A stretch of 64,000 bases of DNA from JANLQX01 sp031423635 (GCA_031423635.1 JANPFX010000083.1:1-64000), one strand, 5' to 3'; shown: positions 25,624 through 34,096, counted from the stretch's first letter. Numbers and translations: made by a program. Notes: generated from the letters alone by a model not told the origin.

Positions 25624-25711
25624 CCCTTCCACCCCGAATCGACACCCCGGTGGGTTGACAAGACACGAAGTCGAGGGGCGGCAGGTGTGTCTTCGTCAAT
25701 GGCCTCTCGGA

Positions 25712-25924
25712 TCACGGCACGGCCGGACGCAACAAGCGATTTGATCCGTTTGTCGGCGATGTCGCAACGAGGTCGGAGCCGATCACGCTGGCGAGCTTCT
25801 CGAGCGTTTCGAGGGTCGGTCGGACTCCGCCTCGTTCCAAGCGAGCAATCGCGGATTGTGTCGTGCCCATTCGTTCGGCGAGTTCGGCCTGCGTGAACCC
25901 TGCGTCGGTACGGATCCGGTGCAC
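25712..25924 (-). CDS. XRE-family HTH protein, possibly 5'-truncated
   Basis: At least 70 residues with a complete helix-turn-helix: IRTDAGFTQAELAERM, then TTQSAIARLERGGVRP and LETLEKLASVIG. This pattern is typical of HigA-type antitoxins. The GTG at 25924 starts right at the first helix. The frame stays open and without a start for about 40 codons upstream, up to the end of the tRNA, including FRALVHRIR, which looks like native N-terminal sequence. The gene may thus have lost its real start when the islet formed. No toxin partner adjoins it on either side. Confidence 0.7.
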   Translation of the reverse strand: MHRIRTDAGFTQAELAERMGTTQSAIARLERGGVRPTLETLEKLASVIGSDLVATSPTNGSNRLLRPAVP

Positions 25925-26045
25925 GAGAGCGCGGAACGCCGAGACCCGCGCTTCGCCGTCGTTCGCCGCTTGGCCTTGCTTGGTCAGCGGGGTGCGGCCT
26001 TTGCGTTCGGTCCAGCTGGTTCGGCTGCCTTCGCTGGCACCGATC

Positions 26046-26120
26046 TGGAGCCGAGTGTCAGATTTGAACTGACGACCTGCTGTTTACAAGACAGCTGCTC
26101 TACCCCTGAGCTAACCCGGC
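26046..26120 (-). tRNA. tRNA-Thr, anticodon TGT
   Basis: Cloverleaf on the minus strand: acceptor GCCGGGT pairs with ACTCGGC, with a D-arm in TTAGCTCAGGGGTAGAGC. The anticodon stem GCTGT/ACAGC encloses CTTGTAA (anticodon TGT, reading ACA), and the T-loop has TTCAAAT. The CCA end is encoded. Its 3' half is duplicated at 24762-24803, marking it as an integration target. Confidence 0.95.
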
Positions 26121-26149
26121 GAGGTTGATCCCAATCGTAGAACCGTGGT

Positions 26150-27289
26150 TCAGACCCGGTGGCGACCCATCTCGAACATCGCCACTGCGCCGGCGACGCT
26201 GGCATTGAGCGACGGGAGCGCCCCGCGCAGCTGTATCCGGGCAATCGAATCGCACCGGGCGCGCACAAGGCGGGAAAGCCCTGATCCTTCTGCTCCGATG
26301 ACGATGACGAGCGGCTCGTCACCCAGGTGAGCCAGCGAATACAGGTCGTCGGGACCGTCGGCGTCGAGACCGACGATCCACGCGCCGGCCTTCTTCGCAT
26401 CGAGCATCGCCGTGGGCAGCCCGCCGACGAGGGCCATCGGCACCCGCTCGACAGCTCCGGCCGCAGCCTTTGTCACCGTCGGGGTGACGTGCACCGCCCG
26501 GTGCCGTGGAAGTACGACTCCGGTGATGCCCGCGCCATCAGCGCTACGAAGGAGCGCTCCGAGGTTCTGGGGATCGGTGACCTGATCGACGAAGAGGAGG
26601 AACGGCAGCCGTCCGCCGCGAGGCCGCAGCATGTCGTCGAACTCCATCTCGGCGATCTCGTCGGCGAACGCCAGCACACCCTGCGGCGCCTCCGTTCGCG
26701 CCTCCGCGAAAAGTTGGTCGCGGGTGACGACCCGCACCGGCACTCGCCCTTCACCGGCGAGTTGTTCGATCTCCGCGAGGATCGGCGAATCGTCGGACCC
26801 ATCAGCCATCCAGACCTCGCGCACGCGGCGGCGACCGGCAAGGAGGAGTTCGCGTACCGCCTGGCGTCCTTCGACCTGATCGCCCCCCAGGCCGCGGGGT
26901 GCGCGTGGGCGCAGCGGGGCACCCATGGCCGCCGTACTGCGTGATCCGCGCGGTGGCTTCCCGCCGAAGCTCCCGGGCCCGGGTCGTGTGGAACGACCGC
27001 CGGGAGCACGGCTTCCCGGAGCCCGCCCCGATCCGCCGAGCGAACCCGTTCCCGACGGCCGGGCTGCGCCAGCGTCCCGGGGAGCACCCGCGGACGATCC
27101 GCCGCGACTCGTTCCTCGAGGTGCCGCATCGGATCCTCGCGACCCTCCTGTCGCGCCACCACGCGGACCAGCCGGAGCGTCTCTCGGCCCCCCACGCGAG
27201 GTCCCGCCTGACGCACCACCGCGGCCCGGCGCCCCTCGTGTGGTTCCGGTCTTGGGTGCGCGGTCGGGCCGCTGTCCTCCGCGATTCAT
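26150..27289 (-). CDS. rlmB: 23S rRNA (guanosine-2'-O-)-methyltransferase with long RGG-like N-terminus
   Basis: TrmH/SpoU-family methyltransferase that methylates the ribose of a 23S rRNA guanosine with S-adenosylmethionine. Catalytic part, about residues 135-379: substrate-binding domain EGRQAVRELLLAGRR, then the SPOUT knot with VTDPQNLGALLRSADGAG, VIGAEGSGLSRLVR and LPSLNASVAGAVAMFEM. All three family motifs are intact. The N-terminal 130 residues are almost wholly Gly, Arg, Ser, Pro and Ala with many Arg-Gly-Gly triplets, far longer than the short basic tails usual for RlmB. ATG 27289 begins this tail; an internal start would remove it. It is the last gene before the tRNA-Thr. Confidence 0.9.
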   Translation of the reverse strand: MNRGGQRPDRAPKTGTTRGAPGRGGASGGTSRGGPRDAPAGPRGGATGGSRGSDAAPRGTSRGGSSAGAPRDAGAARPSGTGSLGGSGRAPGSRAPGGRSTRPGPGSFGGKPPRGSRSTAAMGAPLRPRAPRGLGGDQVEGRQAVRELLLAGRRRVREVWMADGSDDSPILAEIEQLAGEGRVPVRVVTRDQLFAEARTEAPQGVLAFADEIAEMEFDDMLRPRGGRLPFLLFVDQVTDPQNLGALLRSADGAGITGVVLPRHRAVHVTPTVTKAAAGAVERVPMALVGGLPTAMLDAKKAGAWIVGLDADGPDDLYSLAHLGDEPLVIVIGAEGSGLSRLVRARCDSIARIQLRGALPSLNASVAGAVAMFEMGRHRV

Positions 27290-27368
27290 GGCCCCGACGC
27301 TACTGGGCGCTTTCCATGCCGGTCCCCGCTCGTCTGGTGAGCGAAACCTTCGAGGGTGTCTCGACGCC

Positions 27369-27472
27369 TCACGCGCACATCGGGCGGGTTTCACGCGCAC
27401 ATCGCCGTCGCGGCGCGGCAAATCGGACGGGATGACCCGAGGTGCGCGTGGAAACAGCTGATCTGCGCGTGA
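27369..27472. repeat. Imperfect inverted repeat of four TCACGCGCAC-type boxes
   Basis: TCACGCGCACATCG occurs at 27369 and 27391, 22 bases apart. Inverted versions, GAGGTGCGCGTGG at 27439 and GATCTGCGCGTGA at 27460, are 21 bases apart. The two pairs face each other and give arms of about 36 bases with roughly 80 percent complementarity and a 34-base centre. It lies between the MFS stop and the rlmB start. It may be a terminator-like RNA hairpin, a paired operator array, or a small non-autonomous repeat. Confidence 0.6.
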
Positions 27473-27514
27473 ATCGCCCACCGGTACGCGCCTCAGCAGC
27501 AGCACGGCCCACGC

Positions 27515-28768
27515 TCAGGTCGGACGGGGCACCGCAGCGCGGCGCTCCCGTTCGGCCAGCGCCGACGGGTTGGTCCGGTCGTCGTAGTGCCAGAAGTCGT
27601 GCAGCCCGCGGCCGACGGCGAGCGAACCCACGCTGCACGCCACTCCACCGCTGACGATGCCCCCGGCCACCCCGAAGAGCCGAGCGGCCACTCCGGATTC
27701 GACGCCGCCGAGCGTCGGCCCGACCGAGTAGCTGACCATCTCGATCCCGGCGAGGCGCCCCCGTACGTCGTCGGGAATGGTCTGGTTCCAGATCGTCTGA
27801 CGAAACACCCCCGACACCGCGTCAGCGGCACCGGCGAAGACGAAGCAGCTGAACGCCGCGAGCAGGGTCGGCGAGAGGCCCATGCCCACGACACCGGCAC
27901 CCCAGGCCACCGCGGCCAGGGCGATGGCGCGACCGTGACGGTGGACGCTCGTGGTCCATCCCGTCGTGAGCGACGCGATTCCTGCGCCGATCACCGGGGC
28001 CGCGCTGAGCAGTCCGTAGGCGCTGGCGTCGCCGAACTTCTTCGAGAATGCCGGAAGGAGCGCGAGCGGCATCCCGAAGAACGTCGCGACGATATCGACC
28101 ACGTAGGTCCCGAGCAACTCCTGACGACTTCGCGCGTACCGCAACCCCGTTCTGATCGAACCGAGCCCGATCGGTTCGGCGCTCTCCCGACGCGGAGTGG
28201 CCACCACCCCGAGGAACAGCGCGAGGGCCGGGAGCACGGTGGCCGCATCGACGAGATAGACCGCAGTCACCCCGAAGGCATCGATCAGGACACCGCCGAC
28301 GAGCATCCCGAGCAGGAACGCCGTGGACCATCGGAGTTGATTGAGACGGGCGAGGGCACCGACTTCGTCGTGGGCGACGATTCGAGCGAACGAGGCCTCG
28401 AGTGCAGGTCGCTGGATCCCGTCGATGATCGAGAGCAGCACGACCACGACGAAGATCATCGGCACCGGTACCCGGTCGCTGGCACCGATCGCGGCCAGGG
28501 CGAGGGCACACGCCATCAGCGAGAGTTCGCCACCGATGATGAGGCGGCGCCGGTCGAGCGCGTCGGCGAGCGCACCGCCGAGAAGGGCGCTGAACACGAG
28601 CGGGACTGCCTCGGCCAGACCGAGCAACCCCACGATCAGCGAACTTCCCGTTCGTTCGTAGACGTGGAACGGCACCGCGATGAAGGTGGCCGCCGATCCG
28701 ATCCGCGAGATGAACAGCCCCAGCCAGAGCCGACGGATGTCCGGATGACGAAGCGGTCGGAGATCCAC
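27515..28768 (-). CDS. MFS transporter, enterobactin-exporter-like (MFS_3)
   Basis: A 417-residue major facilitator with twelve predicted helices. The loop 2-3 signature appears as GGALADALDRRRLI and the opening is RHPDIRRLWLGLFISRIG, as in MFS_3 proteins of the EntS type. FRQTIWNQTIPDDVRGRLAG, in the C-terminal half, is also characteristic. These usually export siderophores or drugs. GTG 28768 starts nine bases after the ispF stop, so it appears co-transcribed with ispD and ispF. In most actinobacteria cysS occupies this slot. Confidence 0.87.
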   Translation of the reverse strand: MDLRPLRHPDIRRLWLGLFISRIGSAATFIAVPFHVYERTGSSLIVGLLGLAEAVPLVFSALLGGALADALDRRRLIIGGELSLMACALALAAIGASDRVPVPMIFVVVVLLSIIDGIQRPALEASFARIVAHDEVGALARLNQLRWSTAFLLGMLVGGVLIDAFGVTAVYLVDAATVLPALALFLGVVATPRRESAEPIGLGSIRTGLRYARSRQELLGTYVVDIVATFFGMPLALLPAFSKKFGDASAYGLLSAAPVIGAGIASLTTGWTTSVHRHGRAIALAAVAWGAGVVGMGLSPTLLAAFSCFVFAGAADAVSGVFRQTIWNQTIPDDVRGRLAGIEMVSYSVGPTLGGVESGVAARLFGVAGGIVSGGVACSVGSLAVGRGLHDFWHYDDRTNPSALAERERRAAVPRPT

Positions 28769-28777
28769 CGAGGGGAT

Positions 28778-29284
28778 CTAGCGGTCGCGGATGATCAAGG
28801 CGCTGGCAAAACACGCAATGCCTTCGCGGCGACCCAACGCGCCCAGCCCCTCGGCTCGTTTCGCCTTCACGCTTACTGGCGCATCGCACACCGCGCTCAG
28901 ACGCTCTGCCATCGCCGCTCGGACCGGCGCGAGCTTCGGTGCTTCCAGGACCACCGTGGTGTCGACATTGAGCACCGACCAGCCTTCGCCGGCGAGCAAC
29001 TCCACGGTGGCGGCCAGCAGACGCATCGAGTCGGCACCCTTCCACGCCGGGTCGGTGTCGGGGAAGTGCTGCCCGATGTCGCCCAAACCGGCGGCGCCCA
29101 ACAACGCGTCCGTGACGGCGTGGGCAATGGCGTCCGCGTCGCTGTGTCCGACGAGACCGCGCTCGCCCTCCAGCACCACGCCGCCCAGGATCAACCGCCT
29201 GGATGGGTCGTCGGAGAACGGGTGGATGTCGAATCCCTGTCCGACGCGCAGGTCCGAAACGTCGCTCCTCCTATCGGGCGTCAT
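28778..29284 (-). CDS. ispF: 2-C-methyl-D-erythritol 2,4-cyclodiphosphate synthase
   Basis: Fifth enzyme of the MEP isoprenoid pathway, forming the cyclic diphosphate. At 168 residues it is normal in length. The metal ligands are in GQGFDIHPF (Asp-x-His), and LVGHSDADAIAHAVTDALLG supplies the second His. KAKRAEGLGALGRREGI is the conserved C-terminal nucleotide-binding part. The ATG at 29284 follows the ispD stop by 14 bases, consistent with one operon running carD, ispD, ispF and the MFS gene. Confidence 0.97.
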   Translation of the reverse strand: MTPDRRSDVSDLRVGQGFDIHPFSDDPSRRLILGGVVLEGERGLVGHSDADAIAHAVTDALLGAAGLGDIGQHFPDTDPAWKGADSMRLLAATVELLAGEGWSVLNVDTTVVLEAPKLAPVRAAMAERLSAVCDAPVSVKAKRAEGLGALGRREGIACFASALIIRDR

Positions 29285-29298
29285 CGGGCAACCACCGT

Positions 29299-30006
29299 TT
29301 ACCGGTACTGTTCCGCAATCGTGTCGAGTTGCGCCCGCAACCAAGTGAGATCTTCATCGGTTGTCACCTTACGAGCGAGTGGGTCGCCGGGCACGACGAC
29401 GACGAGTCCCCCCGAAGCTTCGACCAGGGCAGCGTCATCGGTTGCCTCTCCGCCGGCCGCATGGACTCGTCGGAGGACCGCGGCCCGGAAGGCTTGTGGC
29501 GTCTGCACCGCCATCAGCGAAGCGCGATCCGGTGTTTCCAGCACCACCCCGGTGCGATCGACCCGCTTCACCGTGTCGGTCACCGACAGACCCGGGACCG
29601 CTGCATCGGCGCCTGCATCGATCGCCGCGAGAAGCCGGGAAAGGACCGCGCCGGGCACGAGGGGCCGCGCCGCGTCGTGCACGAGGATGATCTCCGCGTC
29701 GGACCCGACGGCGGCGAGCCCGGCGCGAACGGAATCGGACCGCGTCGCCCCTCCGGCGACGACGAGCGCCGCGTTGGTTCCGTGATTGCCCAGGCGATCG
29801 GGTGCGACGACCAGAACGACACGGTCACCGCACACTGACCGGACGAGAGACAACGACCAGTCAACGACACGCCCAGACCCCAAGGAAAGGTATTGCTTGG
29901 CAACGGCACCTCCGAACCGGGCACCGGTCCCGCCCGCCACGACGATCGACCACACGCCGGCGCGCTCGGTCGCTCGCCTGCCTGCCAGCCAGCGATGGTC
30001 GGTCAC
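29299..30006 (-). CDS. ispD: 2-C-methyl-D-erythritol 4-phosphate cytidylyltransferase
   Basis: Third enzyme of the MEP pathway; joins CMP to methylerythritol phosphate. A 235-residue GT-A fold protein. The CTP-binding glycine loop is VVAGGTGARFGGAVAKQYL. VHDAARPLV and SVTDTVKRVD are the other family motifs, and TPQAFRAAVL comes near the end. GTG 30006 gives a slightly long N-terminus, with some 16 residues before the first strand. It lies 27 bases downstream of carD, a pairing conserved across actinobacteria. Confidence 0.96.
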   Translation of the reverse strand: MTDHRWLAGRRATERAGVWSIVVAGGTGARFGGAVAKQYLSLGSGRVVDWSLSLVRSVCGDRVVLVVAPDRLGNHGTNAALVVAGGATRSDSVRAGLAAVGSDAEIILVHDAARPLVPGAVLSRLLAAIDAGADAAVPGLSVTDTVKRVDRTGVVLETPDRASLMAVQTPQAFRAAVLRRVHAAGGEATDDAALVEASGGLVVVVPGDPLARKVTTDEDLTWLRAQLDTIAEQYR

Positions 30007-30033
30007 GGGCGATGACGGCCGTACGGGCCGGCC

Positions 30034-30516
30034 TCAGGCCAGGGCGTCGGAGAGTTTCTTCTCGGCCGTTTCCTCATCGACGTTCAACGCAAACGTGAGC
30101 TCGGAGACGAGGATCTGGCGAGCCTTCACGAGCATGCGCTTCTCGCCGGCCGAGAGGCCCTTGTCCTTGTCGCGGATCGACAGGTTCCGAACCACTTCGG
30201 CGACCTGGTAAATATCGCCGGACTTCAGCTTCTCCACGTGGTTCTTGAAGCGCCGCGACCAGTTGGTCGGCATGCGGGCTTCTTTCTTGGACAGCACCGC
30301 GAACACTTCCTCGACCTCTTCGTCGTTGATCACGTCGCGCAGGCCAACCTTTTCGACGTTCTCGGCGGGTACCGAAAGCGTCAGATCTCCGTACGCCACC
30401 TTCAGCACGAGGTACTCGCGCTCTTCACCATTGATGGTGCGCTTCTCCCGTCGTTCGATGATGGCTGCACCGTGGTGCGGGTAGACGACCTTGTCGCCGA
30501 CGTCAAACGTCGTCAT
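30034..30516 (-). CDS. carD: CarD-family RNA polymerase-binding regulator
   Basis: Essential transcription factor that binds the RNA polymerase beta subunit and stabilises open promoter complexes, mainly at rRNA and housekeeping promoters. The 160-residue protein opens with FDVGDKVVYPHHGAAIIERR, the Tudor-like polymerase-binding domain. The C-terminal helical DNA-contacting domain includes NWSRRFKNHVEKLKSGD and DKGLSAGEKRMLVKARQIL. The ATG at 30516 has GGAG ten bases upstream. It heads the isoprenoid operon and diverges from a Crp-type gene across 191 bases. Confidence 0.97.
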   Translation of the reverse strand: MTTFDVGDKVVYPHHGAAIIERREKRTINGEEREYLVLKVAYGDLTLSVPAENVEKVGLRDVINDEEVEEVFAVLSKKEARMPTNWSRRFKNHVEKLKSGDIYQVAEVVRNLSIRDKDKGLSAGEKRMLVKARQILVSELTFALNVDEETAEKKLSDALA

Positions 30517-30707
30517 GGAGCGGCTCCTGATTGGGGACCACTTGTGCCGCGAACAGCGAGAACACAAGAACTAGCGGCTTGCCAGTCTACCGGAACGGCG
30601 GAAGTTCCCGAGACGTTGTGGCGCAGGGGTCGCCGAGCCGTCCCAGCCGGCGCAGTTTGTGGCTGTCGTCACATCATCGAACGGAGGTCCGAAGTAGCCT
30701 GTCACGC

Positions 30708-31367
30708 GTGGTCCATCCCGACGCTCTCCGATCGAACGAATTCTTCGCCGGTTTCGACGAAGAAGCGCTGTCCACCTTGGGTTCCGCAGCGCGAAAGACC
30801 ACCCACCACCGCGGTGACTACGTGTTCAAGGAGACCGATCCGGCAAACGAGCTCTTCCTCGTGCTGTCCGGACGCATCGCCATCGCCAACACCTCGTCGG
30901 ATGGACGCGAATCGGTGCTCGCGCTCATGGGACCCGGTGACCTGTTCGGCGAGATGGCCCTCTTCGACGACACCGGACGGTCGGCCGGGGCCCGCGCCCT
31001 CGAAACGTCAGATGTCGTTTCCGTCCCCTTCAGCGTTTTGCGCGCCTACCTCGAAGGCGATACCAAAGCGCTGTGGAGCGTGCTCGGGCTCCTCGTGCGC
31101 CGCCTCCGCGCCGCCGACGAAGCCTTGGCCGACTCGGTGTTCTTGGATGTGACCGGCCGAACCGCCAAGCGGCTCCTCGAGATCGCCGGCGACAACGACG
31201 AGTTCACCCTCCCGATCACCCAGGAGGAACTGGCCGGGATGATCGGTGCGTCTCGCGAGCGGGTGAACAAAGCGATCGCCGCGTTCGTCCGACTCGGTTG
31301 GCTCGACCAACGCGAGCGCACCTACCGCATCGTCGATCGCCGCAAGCTGACCATGCGCTCCACCTGA
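30708..31367 (+). CDS. Crp/Fnr-family transcriptional regulator
   Basis: A 219-residue regulator. The cyclic-nucleotide-binding barrel (about 10-125) includes HHRGDYVFKETDPANELFLV and the phosphate-binding cassette FGEMALFDDTGRSAGARA, whose Gly-Glu, Arg and Ser are as in cAMP-binding Crp. The C-terminal winged helix is PITQEELAGMIGASRERVNK. It belongs with the Crp/GlxR regulators of actinobacteria, which control carbon and respiration genes. The GTG at 30708 gives the standard start; there is no ATG in a suitable place. It converges with disA, 22 bases apart. Confidence 0.92.
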   Translation: MVHPDALRSNEFFAGFDEEALSTLGSAARKTTHHRGDYVFKETDPANELFLVLSGRIAIANTSSDGRESVLALMGPGDLFGEMALFDDTGRSAGARALETSDVVSVPFSVLRAYLEGDTKALWSVLGLLVRRLRAADEALADSVFLDVTGRTAKRLLEIAGDNDEFTLPITQEELAGMIGASRERVNKAIAAFVRLGWLDQRERTYRIVDRRKLTMRST

Positions 31368-31389
31368 GCGCATCGCAACGCACCACGGC

Positions 31390-32433
31390 TCAGCCGAGGC
31401 TCGACGCCTCCAGTATTCGGGCGAGGCCCTCGCGGATCTTGCGGGCGCGGACCTCACCGACGCCATCGACTTGGGTCAGACCGACAACGCTTGCCTGCAC
31501 CAATTTGGGGAGGCCGCCGAAGTGCTCGGCGACCTCGGCGATCACGGTGTCGTTGAGGCGAGGGATTCGCGCCAGCACCCGGTAGCCCTTCGGCACGAGC
31601 ACGCCCCGAGTCCCTGTCGGGGTGCGTTCCCCGTGCCAGATCACGTCGATGACCTCGTCGAGGTCGAGCAGGTTCTCGGTGGACAATCCTGCAAGCCTGT
31701 CGATGCCGGGGAGGCGGTAGTCCTTGGCCAGGAACTCACGCTCGCGGTCGACGCCAGCGAGAAGCTCGCTCAGCTGAAGCTCCACGAGGCGGCCGTCATC
31801 ACCGAGCTCGATCGTGAAACCACGGGTCTCCTCACCGAGACGACGCACCATCTCCACCCGCTGCAGCGCGACCGCCAGCTCGCGTTTCGTGACGTGTCCG
31901 TCGAGCTCGTGATTCGTAAGCGTACTTAACACAGCGTCGAGGCGGTTGCGGTAGCGCTCGAGCGTGGCGAGCGCCTGCGAGGACCGGTCGAGCACGTCGC
32001 TGATCGGTTCGATCTGATGGCGCTGATCGGCCCGGTAGACGGTGATGACGGACATCTCCTCCGAGGCCGCCACCACCGGCACGTCGACCGACCGGGCGAC
32101 GCGCTCAGCCGTACGGTGCCGAGTTCCGGTCTCGACCGTGGCCGTTCGCGGGTCGGGCAGGAGATGTACGTTCGCCCTCGCGATCCGCGACGCGTCGGAC
32201 GACAAGATGATGGCACCGTCCATCTTGGCGAGCTCGGAAAGCCGCTGCGGCGAGTACTCCGCGTCGAGCAGGAAGCCACCCGAGCAGATCGCCAGGACAT
32301 CGGGCCCGTCGCCGACTACGACGAGCGCCCCGGTCTTCGCCCGGAGGATGCGATCAAGTCCTTCGCGGAGCGGTCGGCCCGGGGCCACGAGACGAACGGC
32401 TCCCTGCAACAGCGGAGACGAGAGGAGAGGCAT
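31390..32433 (-). CDS. disA: DNA integrity scanning diadenylate cyclase
   Basis: Makes cyclic di-AMP from two ATP while scanning DNA; stalls at branched structures. Length is 347 residues. The DAC domain has the catalytic KMDGAIILS (Asp-Gly-Ala) and TRHRTAERVA (Arg-His-Arg) motifs. A helical spine domain follows, and the C-terminal helix-hairpin-helix domain is QVDGVGEVRARKIREGLARI. All catalytic motifs are intact, so the organism should use c-di-AMP. The neighbour radA, a known functional and genomic partner, lies 115 bases upstream in the same direction. Confidence 0.97.
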   Translation of the reverse strand: MPLLSSPLLQGAVRLVAPGRPLREGLDRILRAKTGALVVVGDGPDVLAICSGGFLLDAEYSPQRLSELAKMDGAIILSSDASRIARANVHLLPDPRTATVETGTRHRTAERVARSVDVPVVAASEEMSVITVYRADQRHQIEPISDVLDRSSQALATLERYRNRLDAVLSTLTNHELDGHVTKRELAVALQRVEMVRRLGEETRGFTIELGDDGRLVELQLSELLAGVDREREFLAKDYRLPGIDRLAGLSTENLLDLDEVIDVIWHGERTPTGTRGVLVPKGYRVLARIPRLNDTVIAEVAEHFGGLPKLVQASVVGLTQVDGVGEVRARKIREGLARILEASSLG

Positions 32434-32548
32434 CAGGTCGCCGAGGCTAGCGGTCCATCGCCGATTTCCGGGCTGCGGCAGAGAGTTGTTTCGTCGGGGG
32501 CAACATCACCGTCGGACTCACCTCGCGGCGCCGACGCAGGTACGTGGG

Positions 32549-34096
32549 TCAGAAGGATTCGTGCTCATCGGCGTCGGCCAGTTCGTCGTAGCCGTCGCTC
32601 GCCCTTGCCCCGCGGCCCCCACTCCGACCCCAGGGGGCGGAATACCACGATTCGTCGCCACCGCCTCCGGCGCCGCCACGCCCCCCATTCGACGAGGAAC
32701 GGCTCTTGCGCGCCACCACCGGAATGGCAAGCGAGCGCAGGGCCGAGGCGACGTCACCCACGCGATGCAGCCGCAGCCCCGGCGGAGCGTCCTTCATCGA
32801 TGCGGGCACGACCGCGGCCGTGAAACCGAGCCTGGACGCTTCCTGCAATCGCCGCTGGATGTGGGCCACCGAGCGGATCTCTCCGCCGAGGCCGATCTCG
32901 CCGACGGCGATCGTGGTGGCATCGATCGGCACCCCCGCGCTGGCCGAGGCAATGGCCAGGGCAACCGCCAAGTCGGCTGCCGGTTCGGTGAGGCGAACAC
33001 CGCCCGCCGCCGACGCGAACACGTCGCACGAGCCGAGTCGGATGCCGGCGTGCTGATCGAGCACGGCGAGCAGGAGGGCAAGGCGACCGCCATCGACGCC
33101 CTGGGCACTGCGTCGCGGCATGGCGAGCGGTGAGTCGGTCACGAGCGCCTGGGTCTCCACGAGCAGCGGACGAGCGCCTTCCATGGCACACGTGACGACG
33201 GAGCCGGCGATCCCCGCACGGCGGTCACCGAGGAACCGGGTGCTCGGATCGGCAACACCGACGAGACCTTCCTCGACCATCTCGAACAGACCGAGCTCAC
33301 CGGTCGCCCCGAACCGGTGCTTCACTGCCCGCAGGAGCCGGAGGGCATGATGACGGTCGCCCTCGAACGACAGAACGGTATCGACGATGTGTTCGAGCAC
33401 TCGCGGGCCCGCGAGCGATCCCTCCTTGGTGACGTGGCCGACGAGGATCACGGCGACACCGCGCCCCTTGGCGACCCGCACGAGTTGATGAGCGCACTCG
33501 CGTACCTGGGCGACGCTTCCCGGCGCAGAACTGAGCTGAGGGTCCACCATGGTCTGGATCGAGTCGACGACGAGCACGGCCGGCCGCACGTCGGCGAGGT
33601 GGCCGAGCACTTCCGGCAGCGTGGTGGTCGAAGCGAGCCAGAGCTCGCGGGGTAGCGAACCGAGGCGCTCCGCCCGTAGGCGAACCTGTTGCAGTGACTC
33701 CTCCCCGGAAACGAGGAGCGTGCGCGTGCCGCTCGAAGCCATCGACGCCAGCAGTTGGAGCAACAGCGTGGACTTCCCGATGCCCGGTTCGCCGCCGAGC
33801 ACGGTGACCGATCCCGGCACGAGCCCGCCGCCGAGCACCCGATCGACCTCGGTGTTGCCGGTCGGTCGGGCGGTCCACTCGTGGAGGCTCACGTCGCCGA
33901 TCGGCGTGGCCGGCTCGGCCGGGCTTACCGCACCGCTGCCGGCAGTCATCGACGGCGGTGTGTCGAGTTCTTCGACCAACGTGTTCCAGGCTCCGCACGA
34001 CGTGCAGCGGCCCGCCCACTTCGGTGCCTCTCCCCCACATTCGGAGCACCGGAACACCGTGCGCCCGCGAAACACTTTCGCGCCGGCCTTGGTCAT
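32549..34096 (-). CDS. radA: DNA repair protein RadA/Sms
   Basis: RecA-like helicase that promotes branch migration during recombination. It has 515 residues. The N-terminal zinc finger carries FRCSECG and CTSCGAWN (four Cys). Walker A is GGEPGIGKSTLL, and the RadA-specific KNRFG motif reads KHRFGATGELG. The Lon-protease-like C-terminal domain carries the ring contacts. The extreme C-terminus (about 465-515) is an unusual Gly/Ser/Asp-rich tail not needed for the fold. The His in KHRFG replaces the common Asn; both are known in the family. It is paired with disA. Confidence 0.95.
   Translation of the reverse strand: MTKAGAKVFRGRTVFRCSECGGEAPKWAGRCTSCGAWNTLVEELDTPPSMTAGSGAVSPAEPATPIGDVSLHEWTARPTGNTEVDRVLGGGLVPGSVTVLGGEPGIGKSTLLLQLLASMASSGTRTLLVSGEESLQQVRLRAERLGSLPRELWLASTTTLPEVLGHLADVRPAVLVVDSIQTMVDPQLSSAPGSVAQVRECAHQLVRVAKGRGVAVILVGHVTKEGSLAGPRVLEHIVDTVLSFEGDRHHALRLLRAVKHRFGATGELGLFEMVEEGLVGVADPSTRFLGDRRAGIAGSVVTCAMEGARPLLVETQALVTDSPLAMPRRSAQGVDGGRLALLLAVLDQHAGIRLGSCDVFASAAGGVRLTEPAADLAVALAIASASAGVPIDATTIAVGEIGLGGEIRSVAHIQRRLQEASRLGFTAAVVPASMKDAPPGLRLHRVGDVASALRSLAIPVVARKSRSSSNGGRGGAGGGGDESWYSAPWGRSGGRGARASDGYDELADADEHESF

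Larger units (their letters stand above)
24762..26088. mobile_element. tRNA-Thr-bounded islet carrying ParDE and an HTH gene
   Basis: The segment lies between the complete tRNA-Thr and the displaced copy of its 3' half, 1,285 bases from repeat to repeat. The order fits an element that entered the tRNA 3' end: intact gene on one side, cast-off end on the other. Cargo is a toxin-antitoxin pair and an XRE-type HTH gene, all on the minus strand. No integrase, relaxase or replication gene is present. It is either a remnant of a larger element kept by its addiction module or a small cassette mobilised in trans. Confidence 0.65.

Noticed and set aside
27587..29785. A 732-codon plus-strand frame opposite the MFS, ispF and ispD genes
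   Set aside because: Antisense shadow of three recognised genes.
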